Made by a program: the position numbers and the translations under genes. A stretch of 64,000 bases of DNA from Candidatus Obscuribacter sp. GTDB lineage: Bacteria > Cyanobacteriota > Vampirovibrionia > Obscuribacterales > Obscuribacteraceae. Each line of letters begins with the position of its first letter. The stretch's first letter is position 1. The stretch is taken from contig JADKDV010000003.1 of NCBI GenBank assembly GCA_016718315.1, positions 806,001 to 870,000 of the forward strand, read 5' to 3'. Below, piece after piece: positions 50,999 to 61,415 of this stretch. The notes under the pieces were generated by a model. That model ran no database searches. It had not been told where the DNA came from and saw only the letters and a list, made by a program, of their open reading frames with translations.

Positions 50999-51628
50999 TT
51001 ATTTTGTTGGCTTATTGGCAGCCACCAGGCTCTCATCTACTTCCTGGCTAAAGCCCATGTCGACGAGGCGCTTGTAGGCACTCTGACCAACCGCTGAGCG
51101 GGGATCGGCAATGACTATTTCGACCAGGGGCGAGAGCGCCTCAGGGCTGCGATTACATTTAATGAGCAAGTCAGCTTTGAGGAGCTGGGCTTCTCTTTTG
51201 AGCTGGCCAAAGCGTTGATTGAGTGATTTTTCGGCTTGAGCCTGACCTTTAGTCAGGTCGCTTTTGGCAAATGCCAGATACATTTTGTAGTGGGCGTCTG
51301 CTGCGTCAGTGAGCCATTCGCACATTTCGTAGATGCGATCTTGCACGTCTTGCGGTCTGCCGTTTACCAGCTGCGCCCGTAGCTCATCGATGCGTGTTTT
51401 GGCATCCTGAGGGCTGAGTGGGAGCTGTCGATACGGGCTTTTGCCGGGGGAGGCAGTGGGCGCCCCGCTTGAGCCAGTGGGCAAAGTACCGGCAGCTGTG
51501 GTCATTTGCACGCCGCTGCCCGGTATCGGGGCGGAGCTGCGACCGGGTATGGGGGAGCCCTGCTGCGCCAGCGCACTACCTTGTAGTGTCACTGCCATTA
51601 AAACTGCCAATCTGACGTATCTGCTCAC
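50999..51628 (-). CDS. secreted helical protein of unknown function
   Basis: Not recognised. A 209-residue product starting at GTG with AAGGTG upstream. A signal peptide (LAVLMAVTLQGSALAQQG) precedes a Ser/Pro/Gly linker with two copies of a PIPG motif. The C-terminal 130 residues are helical (RIYEMCEWLTDAADAHYKMY, then LNQRFGQLKREAQLLKADLL) and could form TPR-like helix pairs. It is divergent from the large S55-domain gene, with about 100 nt between the starts. Confidence 0.6.
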   Translation of the reverse strand: MSRYVRLAVLMAVTLQGSALAQQGSPIPGRSSAPIPGSGVQMTTAAGTLPTGSSGAPTASPGKSPYRQLPLSPQDAKTRIDELRAQLVNGRPQDVQDRIYEMCEWLTDAADAHYKMYLAFAKSDLTKGQAQAEKSLNQRFGQLKREAQLLKADLLIKCNRSPEALSPLVEIVIADPRSAVGQSAYKRLVDMGFSQEVDESLVAANKPTK

Positions 51629-51732
51629 TCAACGCACCTTATGTTTGCTATATCAAAACAGGATTCTATCAAACTGTTAAACTGGTCCCTTATCTACACA
51701 TCATCTCAGTGGTAACCCCGCTTTTGTTTCCT

Positions 51733-54700
51733 ATGAAAAAGAGCATAATTGTCTCCAAAAAGCTGGCGCGAGTGGCTAATAAACTCATGGCTTGCCTGCT
51801 TTGTCTAAGCTTTGTCAGTCCAGGCTTGGCTGCCGGTGGTGCCGCCAAGGTCGACAAGACCCCTGCCATTACGCCACCTGTGGTCGACAACAAAGCCTTG
51901 AGTCCGGCTGAAAGACCACACTTCAGTCCCATGGATAAGGGTTTTATTGAGAGATTTCTCAAAGCCGAGGGATATATACCGGTAGATGAAATCAAGCCGG
52001 GCATGGAAGGCTACGGACTGACAGTCTTTCAGGGCACCAAAATCGAACGTTTTAATGTCAAGGTTATTGGTGTCATAAGGCAGGTCTTGAGCGGTCGCGA
52101 CGCCATCCTGGTGCGTACATCTGGCGCCAATATGGGCAAAAACAATGTCGTGCGCGGTATGTCGGGCTCGCCTATCTATATAAACGATCGCCTGGCGGGA
52201 GCGCTTTCTTATGGCTTTGATTTTTCCAAAGAGCCAATCGTTGGTGTGACGCCTGTTGTCGATATGCTCGACGCCCTCTCTTTTGATAGCTCTGGCGCGC
52301 CCAAGCGTTTAACACATTTGCCTAAATATCAAAAACGAGACATTGACGGTGTTTTGATGCCATCGAGTGGTCCCACGCAGGTCCAGTCTGGCTCACCACA
52401 TCTGGTGCCACTGATGGCGCCAGTGTCGCTCAGTGGATACTCGACAAGAGCCAAGCAATATCTAGAAGGCGAACTCAAAGACGTCGGACTTGCCGTGTCT
52501 AGCGGAGCCACTGGTGGCCTCAGTCCAGAGCTAATCAGTATGGTCAAAAACGGCGGCATCAAAAACAGCGGCAAGAAATTGGCGCAAAAGCCTGATACTG
52601 ATGACAAACCAACAATACATATTAGTGGCAACAAAAAGGTAGTACCGGGACAGGCAGTCTCGGTAATGCTCTCCACAGGAGATTTTGCCAGTGCTGCTAC
52701 TGGGACAGCCACTTGTGCTTTCGACAATAAATTTATTGCCTTTGGACACGCATTTTTAGAGGCGGGCTCAGTGAGCTTCCCTCTAGCTACTGCATACATA
52801 CACGAGATTTTACCGAGCTTGTCTGTGTCATTTAAACTATCCAGTCCCATGGAAGTAATCGGTACGATTTTTGCCGATAGACCCTGGTCTGTGGGTGGTC
52901 AGGTCGGTCGTATGCCTGAGCTTTTGCCAGTCAAATTGACAGTCTCCGATGAGGAGCGTGGTGTACGAAAAGTCTATAACTGTCAGGTTGTTGAGCACCC
53001 CGACTTGACCAAAACTCTTGTCACCGCCGCCGTTATGTCGTCGATGGATGCTACTTTTCAGTCGCAGTCGCCTTATGTTGTAAAAGTCAAAACTGATATA
53101 GATGTTGAAGGTCACGGCCGAGTCGAGCGCACTGATAGATTTGCTGTAAATTTCCCCGCGCATCTTGGTGGTGCGTCTGATTTACTGGCTCGCCTGCACA
53201 TTGCGCGCGAGCCAGTCAGCGGCTTTGTTGGTAGTCTGGTGGATCGCATAGTCGACAATGACTTCCAAAAGGCGCGAGTGACAGCTGTAAACGTCGATAT
53301 TACTGTCGATGCCGGTCGCAAAGTCAGTCATATTGAGCGCATCGCCCTTGATAAAGGCACTGTCGCCCCTGGTGACAAAGTCACACTGAGTTGCACTCTA
53401 AAGCCTTTTAATGGTGAATCTCAAATCGAAAAAATGGTTTTTACCATACCGCGTGATTTGCCTGATGGCGATGTCGCTATCGGCATTTGTGGCGGAGATG
53501 AAGTGGAAGCCCTGCGCAAGCGCATGGGTGTAGCCGACCCACAAGCTGAAAATCTCGGTCAAATTATTGGTCGCATCAAGCGCCGCGAAAGAGCTGACAA
53601 ACTCTGCGGTATCATCGCTCTGCCGCGTCAGTCGCTGGTACTGAATGGTGAGATATTGCGCAATCCGCCCGCACAGTGGATCAAATTGTTTTATTCGGAC
53701 AAAGCGACTAAGCCACCGGTTTTGGTGCGCTCCGAAGAACGTGTCACGCGCATGATGGACGATATCATCGATGGCGCTCATGTTGTAGCAGTGACAGTCA
53801 AGCGCGCTGATAAGCTCTCTGCTAAGCCCTTGCCATTTGTAGTCAATCCGCCTGTGGTCAGTGCTGCCGATGGCATCTATATGACCGAGCAGGCACGCAA
53901 AGCCCTTGATAGCGGACGTAAAGGCGATAGTGCTAGCCCAAGCAGTCTGGCTTCGATGATGGCTAGCATGGTCTCAGGCGCCTCTAGTGGTGCTGCGGCA
54001 GCTGCCGCTGCTGCTCCTGCTGCTAGCGCACCTGCCACCACTGAAAAAGCCCCTGCTGCCCCAGCAATTTGGTCTGTGGCGCAGAGCTTTCCCCATATGA
54101 GGGGCGTCAATGTTTGGCGTCTGGAGCAAGAAGACAAACTCAGAGCCGGGCTTACAGACGGTGTCATCGTCGACAGTATGGGTCGCATTTATCCCGGATT
54201 TAAGGAATTGGACCGTGCCCTCGTAAGCAACCAATCTCGTGTATTTGCCAGTGCTGTTTATAAGGGTATCTATTATTTTTGCGCTGGTAAAAGCCTCTAT
54301 AGCTACAATCTCAGCACCAAGTCAATGCAAAAGTTGGCTGACCTGCCCGGGCTATTTATCACTACTCTGGTGATTGATGACGCTGGCAAAGCCTATCTCA
54401 CGACAAGTGGTAAGGGTGAGGTATATACCTGCAATGTCACTGATAGCGGCAGTCTTGCCGGTGCGCCAGTACTTATTACCCATACTAGCGAAGAAGTGAT
54501 TACAGCTGCCTGTCTGGATCAAACTGGCAGACTCTATATCGGCACTGCTAGCTCAGGCAAAGTCTATCGTCTGGACAAAGGCGCACTAACTCTGCTTGGT
54601 GATCTCGGTCAGGCTCACATTACAGCGTTGCATTATTCGACCTATGACGGCAGGCTTTATGTCGGTACAGCTGAACGCGGTATTGTAGTTAGCTTTGGTG

Positions 54701-56573
54701 ATAAGCTCGATATGCGCTCTGAGTACGAGACTGGAGAGCACATTGTCACTGGCGTAGCTAAAGACAAGAGCGGCAACCTCTACATCACCACCGCTGGACA
54801 GGGCAAGTTTATGCGCATAACTCCGCGTGGTGCCGTTGATGTTGTGGCATTGAGTGAGGCTTTTTATACTCTCTTTTATGATAAGAGACAGGACAGAGTC
54901 TACTCCGGTGATGCCGAGGGTGATATCACTCGCATTGAGGTGGATAAGCTGACTTTGCAGCCGTACTTTTTGCCGGTTTGTCATACCGAGCAAGAGGCAG
55001 TGCTAGCCATAAGTGCCGATGATAGCGGTCATCTTTTTGTCGGTACCAGCAATATCGCCCAGGTAATAGCGCTATCAATTGCTCCGACGGCAAAGCCTAC
55101 ATATACGTCTACTGTTTTTGATGCTCAAAAGAAAAGTAACTGGTCGCGGTTTAGATTGTTTGACCAGGACAATCTCGAGAGTCCAGACCTATTTAATACC
55201 ATCACTGTTGAAACCAGAGGTGGTGTCACAGCGATGCCTGACTCAAGCTGGTCCGATTGGTCACCAGTAGCTTCTAGCGACGGCTCAAATGGTGCCAGGC
55301 AGGTTGTGACTGCACCTTCTCGTTATTTGCAATATCGCCTGACCTGGCAAGCAACAGGTGAGAAGTTGAAAAACTCGGTAGGCGCGACTGAAGTGACTTT
55401 TCAACCGACTAACTCGGCTCCGTCAATCAGTAGCCTCTCGATAAACAGCACTGGCGCTATTGCCGGTACAGAAAGTATCAGCATCACCGGTAGTGATCCT
55501 GACTCTGATAACTTGCTTGTGGCGCTGGAGTTATCCGGTGATGGCGGCAAGACCTGGACTATCCTGGATGGTGACTTGAGAAGTCGCAGTGTAGAAAAAG
55601 ACGCACGCGCCAAAGCCAAGCGAGCTGCTAAAGATAAGGATAAAGAGAAGGTAAAGACAAAGAGAAAGCCAAGGGCAAAGCTGAAGCAGGAAAGAACGAA
55701 GCTGGAAAGGCTGAAGCTGGAAAGACTGAATCAGGAAAGACCGAATCGGGTAAGACCGAAGCTGGTAAGAACGAAGGCGAGAAGTCCGAAGCTCCTAAGA
55801 AACCAGAAGTCAGCAAACCAGAAGATAGTAAACCCGAATCAAGCAGCCCAGAAGCTGGCAAAAGTGCGGTCTTGAATTCGCCTTCTGTAAAGCTTGAGAC
55901 GCCAGCTGGTGAGTCCGCTCCAGCGCCTTCGTCCAAGGATCCTAAAGACACTCCAGACGCCAAAGATTCCAAAGATAGTAAGGATTCTAAGGACACCAAA
56001 GAAACCAAAGATTCCAAAGACTCCAAGGCGGCTAAAGACTCAAAAGAAGTCGTCAAAGAAGACAAGGAAGAAAAAGTCGACGCTCCTAAAACTAAGGAAG
56101 AAGGCTTTGTCTCCAGTGAAAAATTTACTTATGTCTTTGATAGCAAAAAGCACAAAGATGGTGAATACCTGCTCAGAGTGACAATTAGCGATAGACCATC
56201 AAATGCTCGTAACTCTGAAATGGCAGTCGCTTTGAAGAAAATAGTTGTGGATAATACCGCCCCTAAAATCGAGAACTTTAAAATCGAACAAGGCGACAAT
56301 GACCGCATCGGTATCTCGTTTACAGCCACTGACAATCTCACGACCATAGCTGACGCCACTTACAAGATCGAAGGCTACGAGCCATTTAGCCTCTCGCCTG
56401 CTGGCGATGCTGTAGCTGATGGATTATCAGTGCAACTTAAAGCTGCTAACATCTTTGCTCCCAAGTCATCTAAAAAGATTACGGTGGAAGTATTTGATAG
56501 AGCCGGCAATAAGACTGTCGAAATTTTTGACAGAGCTGGAAGCAAAATCAAAACAATCGTCTCGCAACCCTGA
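51733..56573 (+). CDS. giant secreted protein: SpoIVB-like S55 peptidase domain, beta-propeller, Lys-rich linker and Ig-like end; carries a frame break
   Basis: A signal peptide (KLMACLLCLSFVSPGLAAGG) is followed by an S55-type domain with GMEGYGLTVFQGTKIERFNV, the serine motif RGMSGSPIYI (about residue 141) and IAFGHAFLEAG (about 336). A beta-propeller covers about 839-1116 (repeats such as GRLYIGTASSGKVYRLDKG), then an Ig-like domain. Near 55650 the frame changes: before it reads AAKDKDKEK, after it the sensible sequence continues one frame back as GKDKEKAKGKAEAGKN, then KDSKDSKD repeats and a final domain ending at 56573. One missing G in AAGGTAAAG would restore a 1613-residue product. As written, translation stops at 55875. 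Confidence 0.8.
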
Positions 56574-56587
56574 CACCCCTTGAGGCC

Positions 56588-58156
56588 ATGAATAAGTTAA
56601 AAGCCGCCATGATGCGTGTAAAGTCCCCTGAGACCCTCATTGCAGAGGCCGAAGGCGGCGAGCATGGACCGATGCATAAACATCTAAGTGCTTTTGATTT
56701 GCTGGCGTTTGGAGTTGGCGCAACTATTGGTTCTGGCATTTTTGCTCTCACCGGCACCGCTGCTGCGGGACAAGCGGTGGCTGCCGGGCACTGGCTCTCG
56801 ACACCACTGACTAACTTTATCCTAGGCTCGTCTCTGGGACGCGAAGGCGCCGGTCCAGCCATTGTCATAAGTTTTATGATTGCTGCAATTGCTTGCGGTT
56901 TTGCTGCCCTTTGCTATGCCGAGCTGGCCAGTATGATTCCAGTGTCTGGCTCTGCTTATACGTTTGCCTACGCCAGTCTCGGTGAGGTTATCGCCTGGAT
57001 AATTGGCTGGGATTTGATTCTTGAATACGCCGTTGGCAATATCGCAGTGGCTGTGAGCTGGTCAGATCACTTCCTCCATCTTGTCCATGGTTTGACTGGA
57101 CAGGGCTTACCGTTATGGCTTACGTCAGATACCACCACGGCGCTCTTGCGACAGGCGGAGCGAGCGACAAGCCCACAATCAGCCCTGTACAGCAGTTTTG
57201 ACTTGCCGGTAATCTTTGGTCATCCATTTGCTATGAATGTGCCAGCATTTTTGATTGTCGCCGTAATTACTTATGTCCTCATTATCGGTATCAAAGAAAG
57301 TGCCAGAGCCAATACCATCGCCGTCGCTATAAAAGTACTGGTGGTGCTGTTTTTTATCATCTATGGCGCCACTCTGGTCAAACCCCAAAACTGGGTGCCC
57401 TTTGCTCCCAATGGTCTGGCTGGCATTATGGGTGGTGCAGCGATTGTGTTTTTCTCTTTTATTGGTTTTGATGCCGTTTCTTCTACTGCTGAAGAAACAA
57501 AGAATCCACAGCGCGACATGCCAATCGGCATGCTTGGCTCGCTGGCGATCTGTACATTACTCTATGGACTGGTATCAATGGTCCTCACCGGTATCTTGCC
57601 ATATAAGCAATATGCCAATGATGCAGCACCTGTAGCAACAGCTATTGCCAGTGGCGGCAACAACTTTGCTCATATCATTGTCTCGGTGGGAGCACTAGCC
57701 GGTATGACTTCGGTGTTACTGGTATTTCAACTGGGACAGCCCCGGATATTTATGGCAATGGCTAGAGACAGGCTACTGCCGTCGTTTTTTGCAAAGCTAC
57801 ATCCACGCTACCGCACGCCCTTTATCCCGACACTATTAACGGGTCTCCTGGTTGGACTTGCATCACTATTTGTAGACATCGGTGACGCCTCTGAGCTGAC
57901 TAATATTGGGACACTTGCCGCCTTTATCATTGTCTGCTTTGGTGTAATATTTTTGCGTAAGGCAAAGCCTGACACTGTCCGACCTTTTAAATGTCCACTG
58001 GTGCCCCTTGTCCCGATATGTGGAATTGTTTTTTGTTTTATCTTGATGCTCTCCCTGCCTGTGATCACCTGGATCCGATTTATTGTATGGATGGCGATAG
58101 GATTTGCGATTTATTTTGCATACGGCTATAGACGTACTTCTCAGTTAGACGTTTGA
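56588..58156 (+). CDS. APC superfamily amino acid permease (cationic amino acid transporter type)
   Basis: A 522-residue transporter with about 12-14 helices. The first helix FGVGATIGSGIFALTG carries the GxG-type unwound substrate site typical of APC members. ASMIPVSGSAYTFAYASLGE, IFFSF-like IVFFSFIGFDAVSSTAEE and GQPRIFMAMARDRLLPS match the CAT/YfnA-like subgroup. A long periplasmic insertion lies at about residues 170-210. The substrate is probably an amino acid but cannot be specified. The gene starts 14 nt after the giant gene and is followed 7 nt later by a DUF3592 gene. Confidence 0.92.
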   Translation: MNKLKAAMMRVKSPETLIAEAEGGEHGPMHKHLSAFDLLAFGVGATIGSGIFALTGTAAAGQAVAAGHWLSTPLTNFILGSSLGREGAGPAIVISFMIAAIACGFAALCYAELASMIPVSGSAYTFAYASLGEVIAWIIGWDLILEYAVGNIAVAVSWSDHFLHLVHGLTGQGLPLWLTSDTTTALLRQAERATSPQSALYSSFDLPVIFGHPFAMNVPAFLIVAVITYVLIIGIKESARANTIAVAIKVLVVLFFIIYGATLVKPQNWVPFAPNGLAGIMGGAAIVFFSFIGFDAVSSTAEETKNPQRDMPIGMLGSLAICTLLYGLVSMVLTGILPYKQYANDAAPVATAIASGGNNFAHIIVSVGALAGMTSVLLVFQLGQPRIFMAMARDRLLPSFFAKLHPRYRTPFIPTLLTGLLVGLASLFVDIGDASELTNIGTLAAFIIVCFGVIFLRKAKPDTVRPFKCPLVPLVPICGIVFCFILMLSLPVITWIRFIVWMAIGFAIYFAYGYRRTSQLDV

Positions 58157-58163
58157 GGCAATT

Positions 58164-58640
58164 ATGTATTCAGAACCATCACTCAAGGCCAAGATGCAGA
58201 CCATGGGTGTAGTCCTTATGCTTGTAAGTTGTGTCATGGCTGCTTATCTGTGGCTCGTACACTCTGAGAGTCTGTGGCCATCAACAGCTGCTACAGTCAA
58301 AAGCTACGACTGTGTTTATTACACATCGCCACCTACGCGCAGATACAGCTCCAGGCAAAGTGGCTATAGGTTGGTGCTCAAATACGAGTATCGTGCTGGT
58401 GAAGGGCTTTATACAAATGAATCTGAGGCCGGGCGCTATAGCGATAGAAATGCCGCAGCAGAAGCAGGCAATAAGCAGGTCGGCACACAGGTGCTGATAC
58501 ATTACTCACCCTCCAATCCCAATACTATCTGCTTAGAGAGCGTGCTAGCTCAAAACCGTCCAATAGCCGGGATAGTACTCATAGCCATGGCTGCCTGTGC
58601 CATTGTCGGCGGTGTGATGGTGGCTGGTAGCAGGGTATAA
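58164..58640 (+). CDS. DUF3592 membrane protein
   Basis: A 158-residue protein with one helix near the N-terminus (about 13-33) and one near the C-terminus (about 134-154). Between them lies a soluble beta domain typical of DUF3592: STAATVKSYDCVYYTSPPTR, LVLKYEYRAGEGLYTNE and VLIHYSPSNPNTICLES. The family has no assigned function. GAGG precedes the ATG and the gene is the last of the permease transcript. Confidence 0.8.
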   Translation: MYSEPSLKAKMQTMGVVLMLVSCVMAAYLWLVHSESLWPSTAATVKSYDCVYYTSPPTRRYSSRQSGYRLVLKYEYRAGEGLYTNESEAGRYSDRNAAAEAGNKQVGTQVLIHYSPSNPNTICLESVLAQNRPIAGIVLIAMAACAIVGGVMVAGSRV

Positions 58641-58825
58641 CGGTTTGTCCCTCGGCTTGGGGCGGGACATCTGTGTCTCTCGGCGCTGGTCTGTATTTTT
58701 GGAGGCCGCATTGTATGAGAAATTGGCCCAATTTTTCTCATTCAACCCCTGATCAAAAAAGAGAATCAGTCAGGCGGATACGCATCATTAAATTGTGTGA
58801 CGTTGGCATCTGCTAGGATGAGGAT

Positions 58826-58930
58826 ATGCCAGATAGCAATAAATCCACATTTGCTAGAACTACCCCCAACCATTGGAGGCTATTGCGCAGTTGTTTTATG
58901 GCTGCGGTAGTTATTTATTTTGCCTGGTAG
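58826..58930 (+). CDS. possible 34-residue membrane peptide
   Basis: The frame M-PDSNKSTFARTTPNHWRLL continues with RSCFMAAVVIYFAW and a TAG at 58928-58930. A polar, basic N-terminal half is followed by a short hydrophobic end, the usual pattern of small inner-membrane proteins. AGGA (58815-58818) lies 7 nt before the ATG, and a terminator begins 20 nt after the stop. No family is known to me. Chance occurrence remains possible because the frame is short. Confidence 0.45.
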   Translation: MPDSNKSTFARTTPNHWRLLRSCFMAAVVIYFAW

Positions 58931-58950
58931 AACTCTTGTCTGATTATGCC

Positions 58951-58980
58951 AAAAGGAGGAGTCTTGCGACCCCTCCTTTT
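58951..58980. terminator. bidirectional terminator before hsp20
   Basis: AAAAGGAGG and CCTCCTTTT pair perfectly. A further GTC/GAC pairing closes a TTGC loop after one mismatch. T-rich on the right and A-rich on the left, it serves hsp20 on the minus strand and the small frame on the plus strand. Confidence 0.88.
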
Positions 58981-58999
58981 GTGGCAGTATTTAAATCAA

Positions 59000-59506
59000 T
59001 TACTTGATTGCTACTTCTTTGGCAGAGCGCACTTCTGTTTTGTGGCTTCTGTTTTTGAGAGCGCCCATGTGGTTTTCGAGAGTGCCATGGGTTACTGGAA
59101 TGCGGATAGCAGCGGTTGTTTTAGGTACGCTGATGAAGAGCAAGCCTCTGTCGAGACGAGCTTCGATGTGCTCAGCCATGATTTCGGTTTCGAATTCAAA
59201 TTCGCGAACCATCAAGGTTGAAGGAAGTTCTTTGCGCAGGTATGTTGCACGGTCTTGGAACATAACTGGTGTGCGCTTTGCAGTTACTGTGAGGAAGTTT
59301 TCTTCTACTTTAACTTCGATATCATCGAGGACTACGCCTGGCAATGCGAGTTCGAGGATAAACTGATCGTCGAGTTCGAGAACATCGGCAGAAGGAATAT
59401 CCCAGCCTTGATTTTGCAAGGTGGTTGCTTCATAACCATAACCGTAATATGAGCGGTTCAGGTGGTTTCTCCAGGGGGTGTTGGATTCCTTGTTGCTGTA
59501 AAACAT
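59000..59506 (-). CDS. Hsp20/alpha-crystallin small heat shock protein
   Basis: A 168-residue ATP-independent holdase chaperone. The alpha-crystallin domain spans about residues 38-135: ADVLELDDQFILELALPGV, KVEENFLTVTAKRTPV and the signature ARLDRGLLFISVPK. A Tyr-rich N-terminal arm (SYYGYGYEATT) should drive oligomerisation. AAGGAG sits well placed before the ATG, and codons are biased to C-ending forms, consistent with high induced expression. I find no CIRCE-like inverted repeat upstream. Confidence 0.93.
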   Translation of the reverse strand: MFYSNKESNTPWRNHLNRSYYGYGYEATTLQNQGWDIPSADVLELDDQFILELALPGVVLDDIEVKVEENFLTVTAKRTPVMFQDRATYLRKELPSTLMVREFEFETEIMAEHIEARLDRGLLFISVPKTTAAIRIPVTHGTLENHMGALKNRSHKTEVRSAKEVAIK

Positions 59507-59847
59507 TAGATGTTATCTCCTTAAGATATGTCCAATTCGCGACCAGACCGAGCCAAAACAACTGATATCACCAGTGGTGTCAGCGCTTTTTGCTCTTTTG
59601 ATCCAGTGCTTCCGTTTCGTGCCAGTAATGTTAGCTCAAAACCCAGTTAATATGCGGATTTTCCAAATCTGTTTGGCTTTGCACTTGCCAACCTTAAGGC
59701 GCTCTCATATTCACCGTTTCGCAACTTGACAGCTTTATTAAATCAAGTAAGACCGGCTTTTGATGCGGCTCAACCATATTTGGGTGAGGCCAGTTTCTCG
59801 CTGCATCTAAACACGCGCGATAAAAGCAGCTTTGTGGAGTAAATCGC
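59507..59847. other. intergenic region upstream of hsp20
   Basis: About 340 nt without a supported gene. It must contain the hsp20 promoter. A small inverted repeat CACCA-G-TGGTG lies near 59570, but no recognised heat-shock operator, tRNA or terminator is seen. Confidence 0.4.
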
Positions 59848-60564
59848 TTAATGTATTAATTTACGTTTTTGACTTTTTGCCTGAGGATTTGCAGCCTGCA
59901 ATCTCTTATTTATGCGATCTTTGAGATTTTGTAGTTCGGCTACTTTAGATTCCAGTCTCAATATTTCGGAGCCGCTATCATTTGCTTCGTTTTGAGCATT
60001 TTCTAGCTCACGTCTGCTGATCACGCCTTCCTGAAAGAGAGCCTCAAAGTTAACAGCGCGCTCTCGTCTTTGATCGACTGAACGTTTTTTGTTGTCTAGT
60101 TCTCTTTTTGCATCATTTAGTTGTAGCCCAATCTCTTTGTCTTTCTCTTTGAGATTTTCTCTGCTCAAAAATTCCAGGGGCATTGCTGCACCATAATATA
60201 AAGATAGCCCTGCTGGATCTGCCAAAAACGAAGGAGTTGATGGTGGTGGCGGCGGTACAAAGCCCCCGGCACGACCGACTCGGGGGGCTTTTGATTTAAC
60301 TGTAGTCTTGGCGACAGGTTTTGCCTCAACTGGAGCCGCTGGTTTTGCTGCTACTGGAGCTGCTGGCTTTGCTGCTACTGGAGCTGCTGGCTTTGCTGAT
60401 ACCGGCGTGGCTGGCTTTGTTGCTGCCGGAGCCGATGGCTTTGCCGCTACCGGAGCTGCCACCTTGGCTTGAGGCTGGCTAGGCTTAGCAGGTGTCTGGG
60501 CAAGAGCTCCTGGGACACCACAAATAAGCAATATATGTAAGCAAAGGGCGGGTTTCAAATTCAT
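59848..60564 (-). CDS. secreted Ala/Pro/Lys-repeat protein with a C-terminal coiled coil
   Basis: A 238-residue exported protein from the ATG at 60564; a longer frame to 60594 would overlap ymdB. The signal peptide (ALCLHILLICGVPGALAQ) leads to about eight copies of an AKPAAPVA-type octamer, encoded by 24-bp tandem repeats. A proline cluster (FVPPPPPSTPSF) comes next. The C-terminal part has two helices of coiled-coil type (LKEKDKEIGLQLNDAKREL, then ILRLESKVAELQNLKDRINK) joined by EGVISRRELENAQNEA, a pattern recalling efflux adaptor hairpins. Function unknown. Confidence 0.65.
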   Translation of the reverse strand: MNLKPALCLHILLICGVPGALAQTPAKPSQPQAKVAAPVAAKPSAPAATKPATPVSAKPAAPVAAKPAAPVAAKPAAPVEAKPVAKTTVKSKAPRVGRAGGFVPPPPPSTPSFLADPAGLSLYYGAAMPLEFLSRENLKEKDKEIGLQLNDAKRELDNKKRSVDQRRERAVNFEALFQEGVISRRELENAQNEANDSGSEILRLESKVAELQNLKDRINKRLQAANPQAKSQKRKLIH

Positions 60565-60593
60565 AACAGGGTCTATTAGTGTAAGCTCTATCA

Positions 60594-61415
60594 ATGCAAC
60601 AAGGACAGTCTAGCTCATTAGTTTCTATCCTCTTCCTTGGAGACGTCATAGGCAAGCCCGGACGTTCCGTAGTGAAGAAATACTTACAACACCTTAAAGC
60701 GGTAGCGGATGAGGGCGGAGCGCCTTATCCAGACTTTGTGGTGGTAAATGTCGAAAACGCCGCCCATGGATTTGGCGTCACAAAAGAAAACCTGGCTGAG
60801 TTTAGAGAACTCGGTGTGGACGTGTTTTCGGGCGGTAATCACACATTTGATCGTAAAGAGATTTTTGAATTTATTGAGACCGAAGAACGACTTTTGAGAC
60901 CGGGCAACTATCCTGAAGGCACTCCTGGTAAGGGTCTTGTCCTCCTGGAGAAGAACGGAGTCAAGTTTGCTGTTATAAATTTAATGGGAAGAGTCTTTAT
61001 GGAGCCTTTGCAGTCGCCTTTTTTGGTGGCTGACAAATTGCTAGAGTCCATCACCGAAAAATGCATCATCTTAGTCGACATGCATGCCGAGGCTACTGCC
61101 GAAAAGGTGGCGCTGGGCTGGTATCTGGATGGTCGAGTTAGTGCAATAGTGGGCAGTCACACACATATTCAGACTGCTGACGAGAGACTGCTCAAAAAAG
61201 GCACTGCCTATATCACTGACGCTGGTGCTTGTGGACCAACCGATGGAGTGATTGGCATGGCTCTCGAAGGCGTGATGAGACGCATGGTCAAACAATTGCC
61301 TTCGCGCTTTGATCTGGCTGACGGACCCGCTGCTGCTTGCGGCGTATTGATTAAAGTGGATAGCGAGAGCAAATGTGCCACTAGCATTGAGCGCATCAGG
61401 TTTGCCGACAGTTGA
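60594..61415 (+). CDS. ymdB: YmdB-family metallophosphoesterase (2',3'-cAMP phosphodiesterase-like)
   Basis: A 273-residue calcineurin-like phosphoesterase. The metal sites lie in LFLGDVIGKPGR, VVNVENAAHGFG, FSGGNHTFDRKEI, LVDMHAEATAEK and GSHTHIQTADERLL, all in the YmdB order. Bacillus YmdB hydrolyses 2',3'-cyclic nucleotides and affects biofilm and RNA turnover. The role here is inferred only from the family. The gene overlaps the downstream PHP gene by four bases (TTGA). Confidence 0.92.
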   Translation: MQQGQSSSLVSILFLGDVIGKPGRSVVKKYLQHLKAVADEGGAPYPDFVVVNVENAAHGFGVTKENLAEFRELGVDVFSGGNHTFDRKEIFEFIETEERLLRPGNYPEGTPGKGLVLLEKNGVKFAVINLMGRVFMEPLQSPFLVADKLLESITEKCIILVDMHAEATAEKVALGWYLDGRVSAIVGSHTHIQTADERLLKKGTAYITDAGACGPTDGVIGMALEGVMRRMVKQLPSRFDLADGPAAACGVLIKVDSESKCATSIERIRFADS

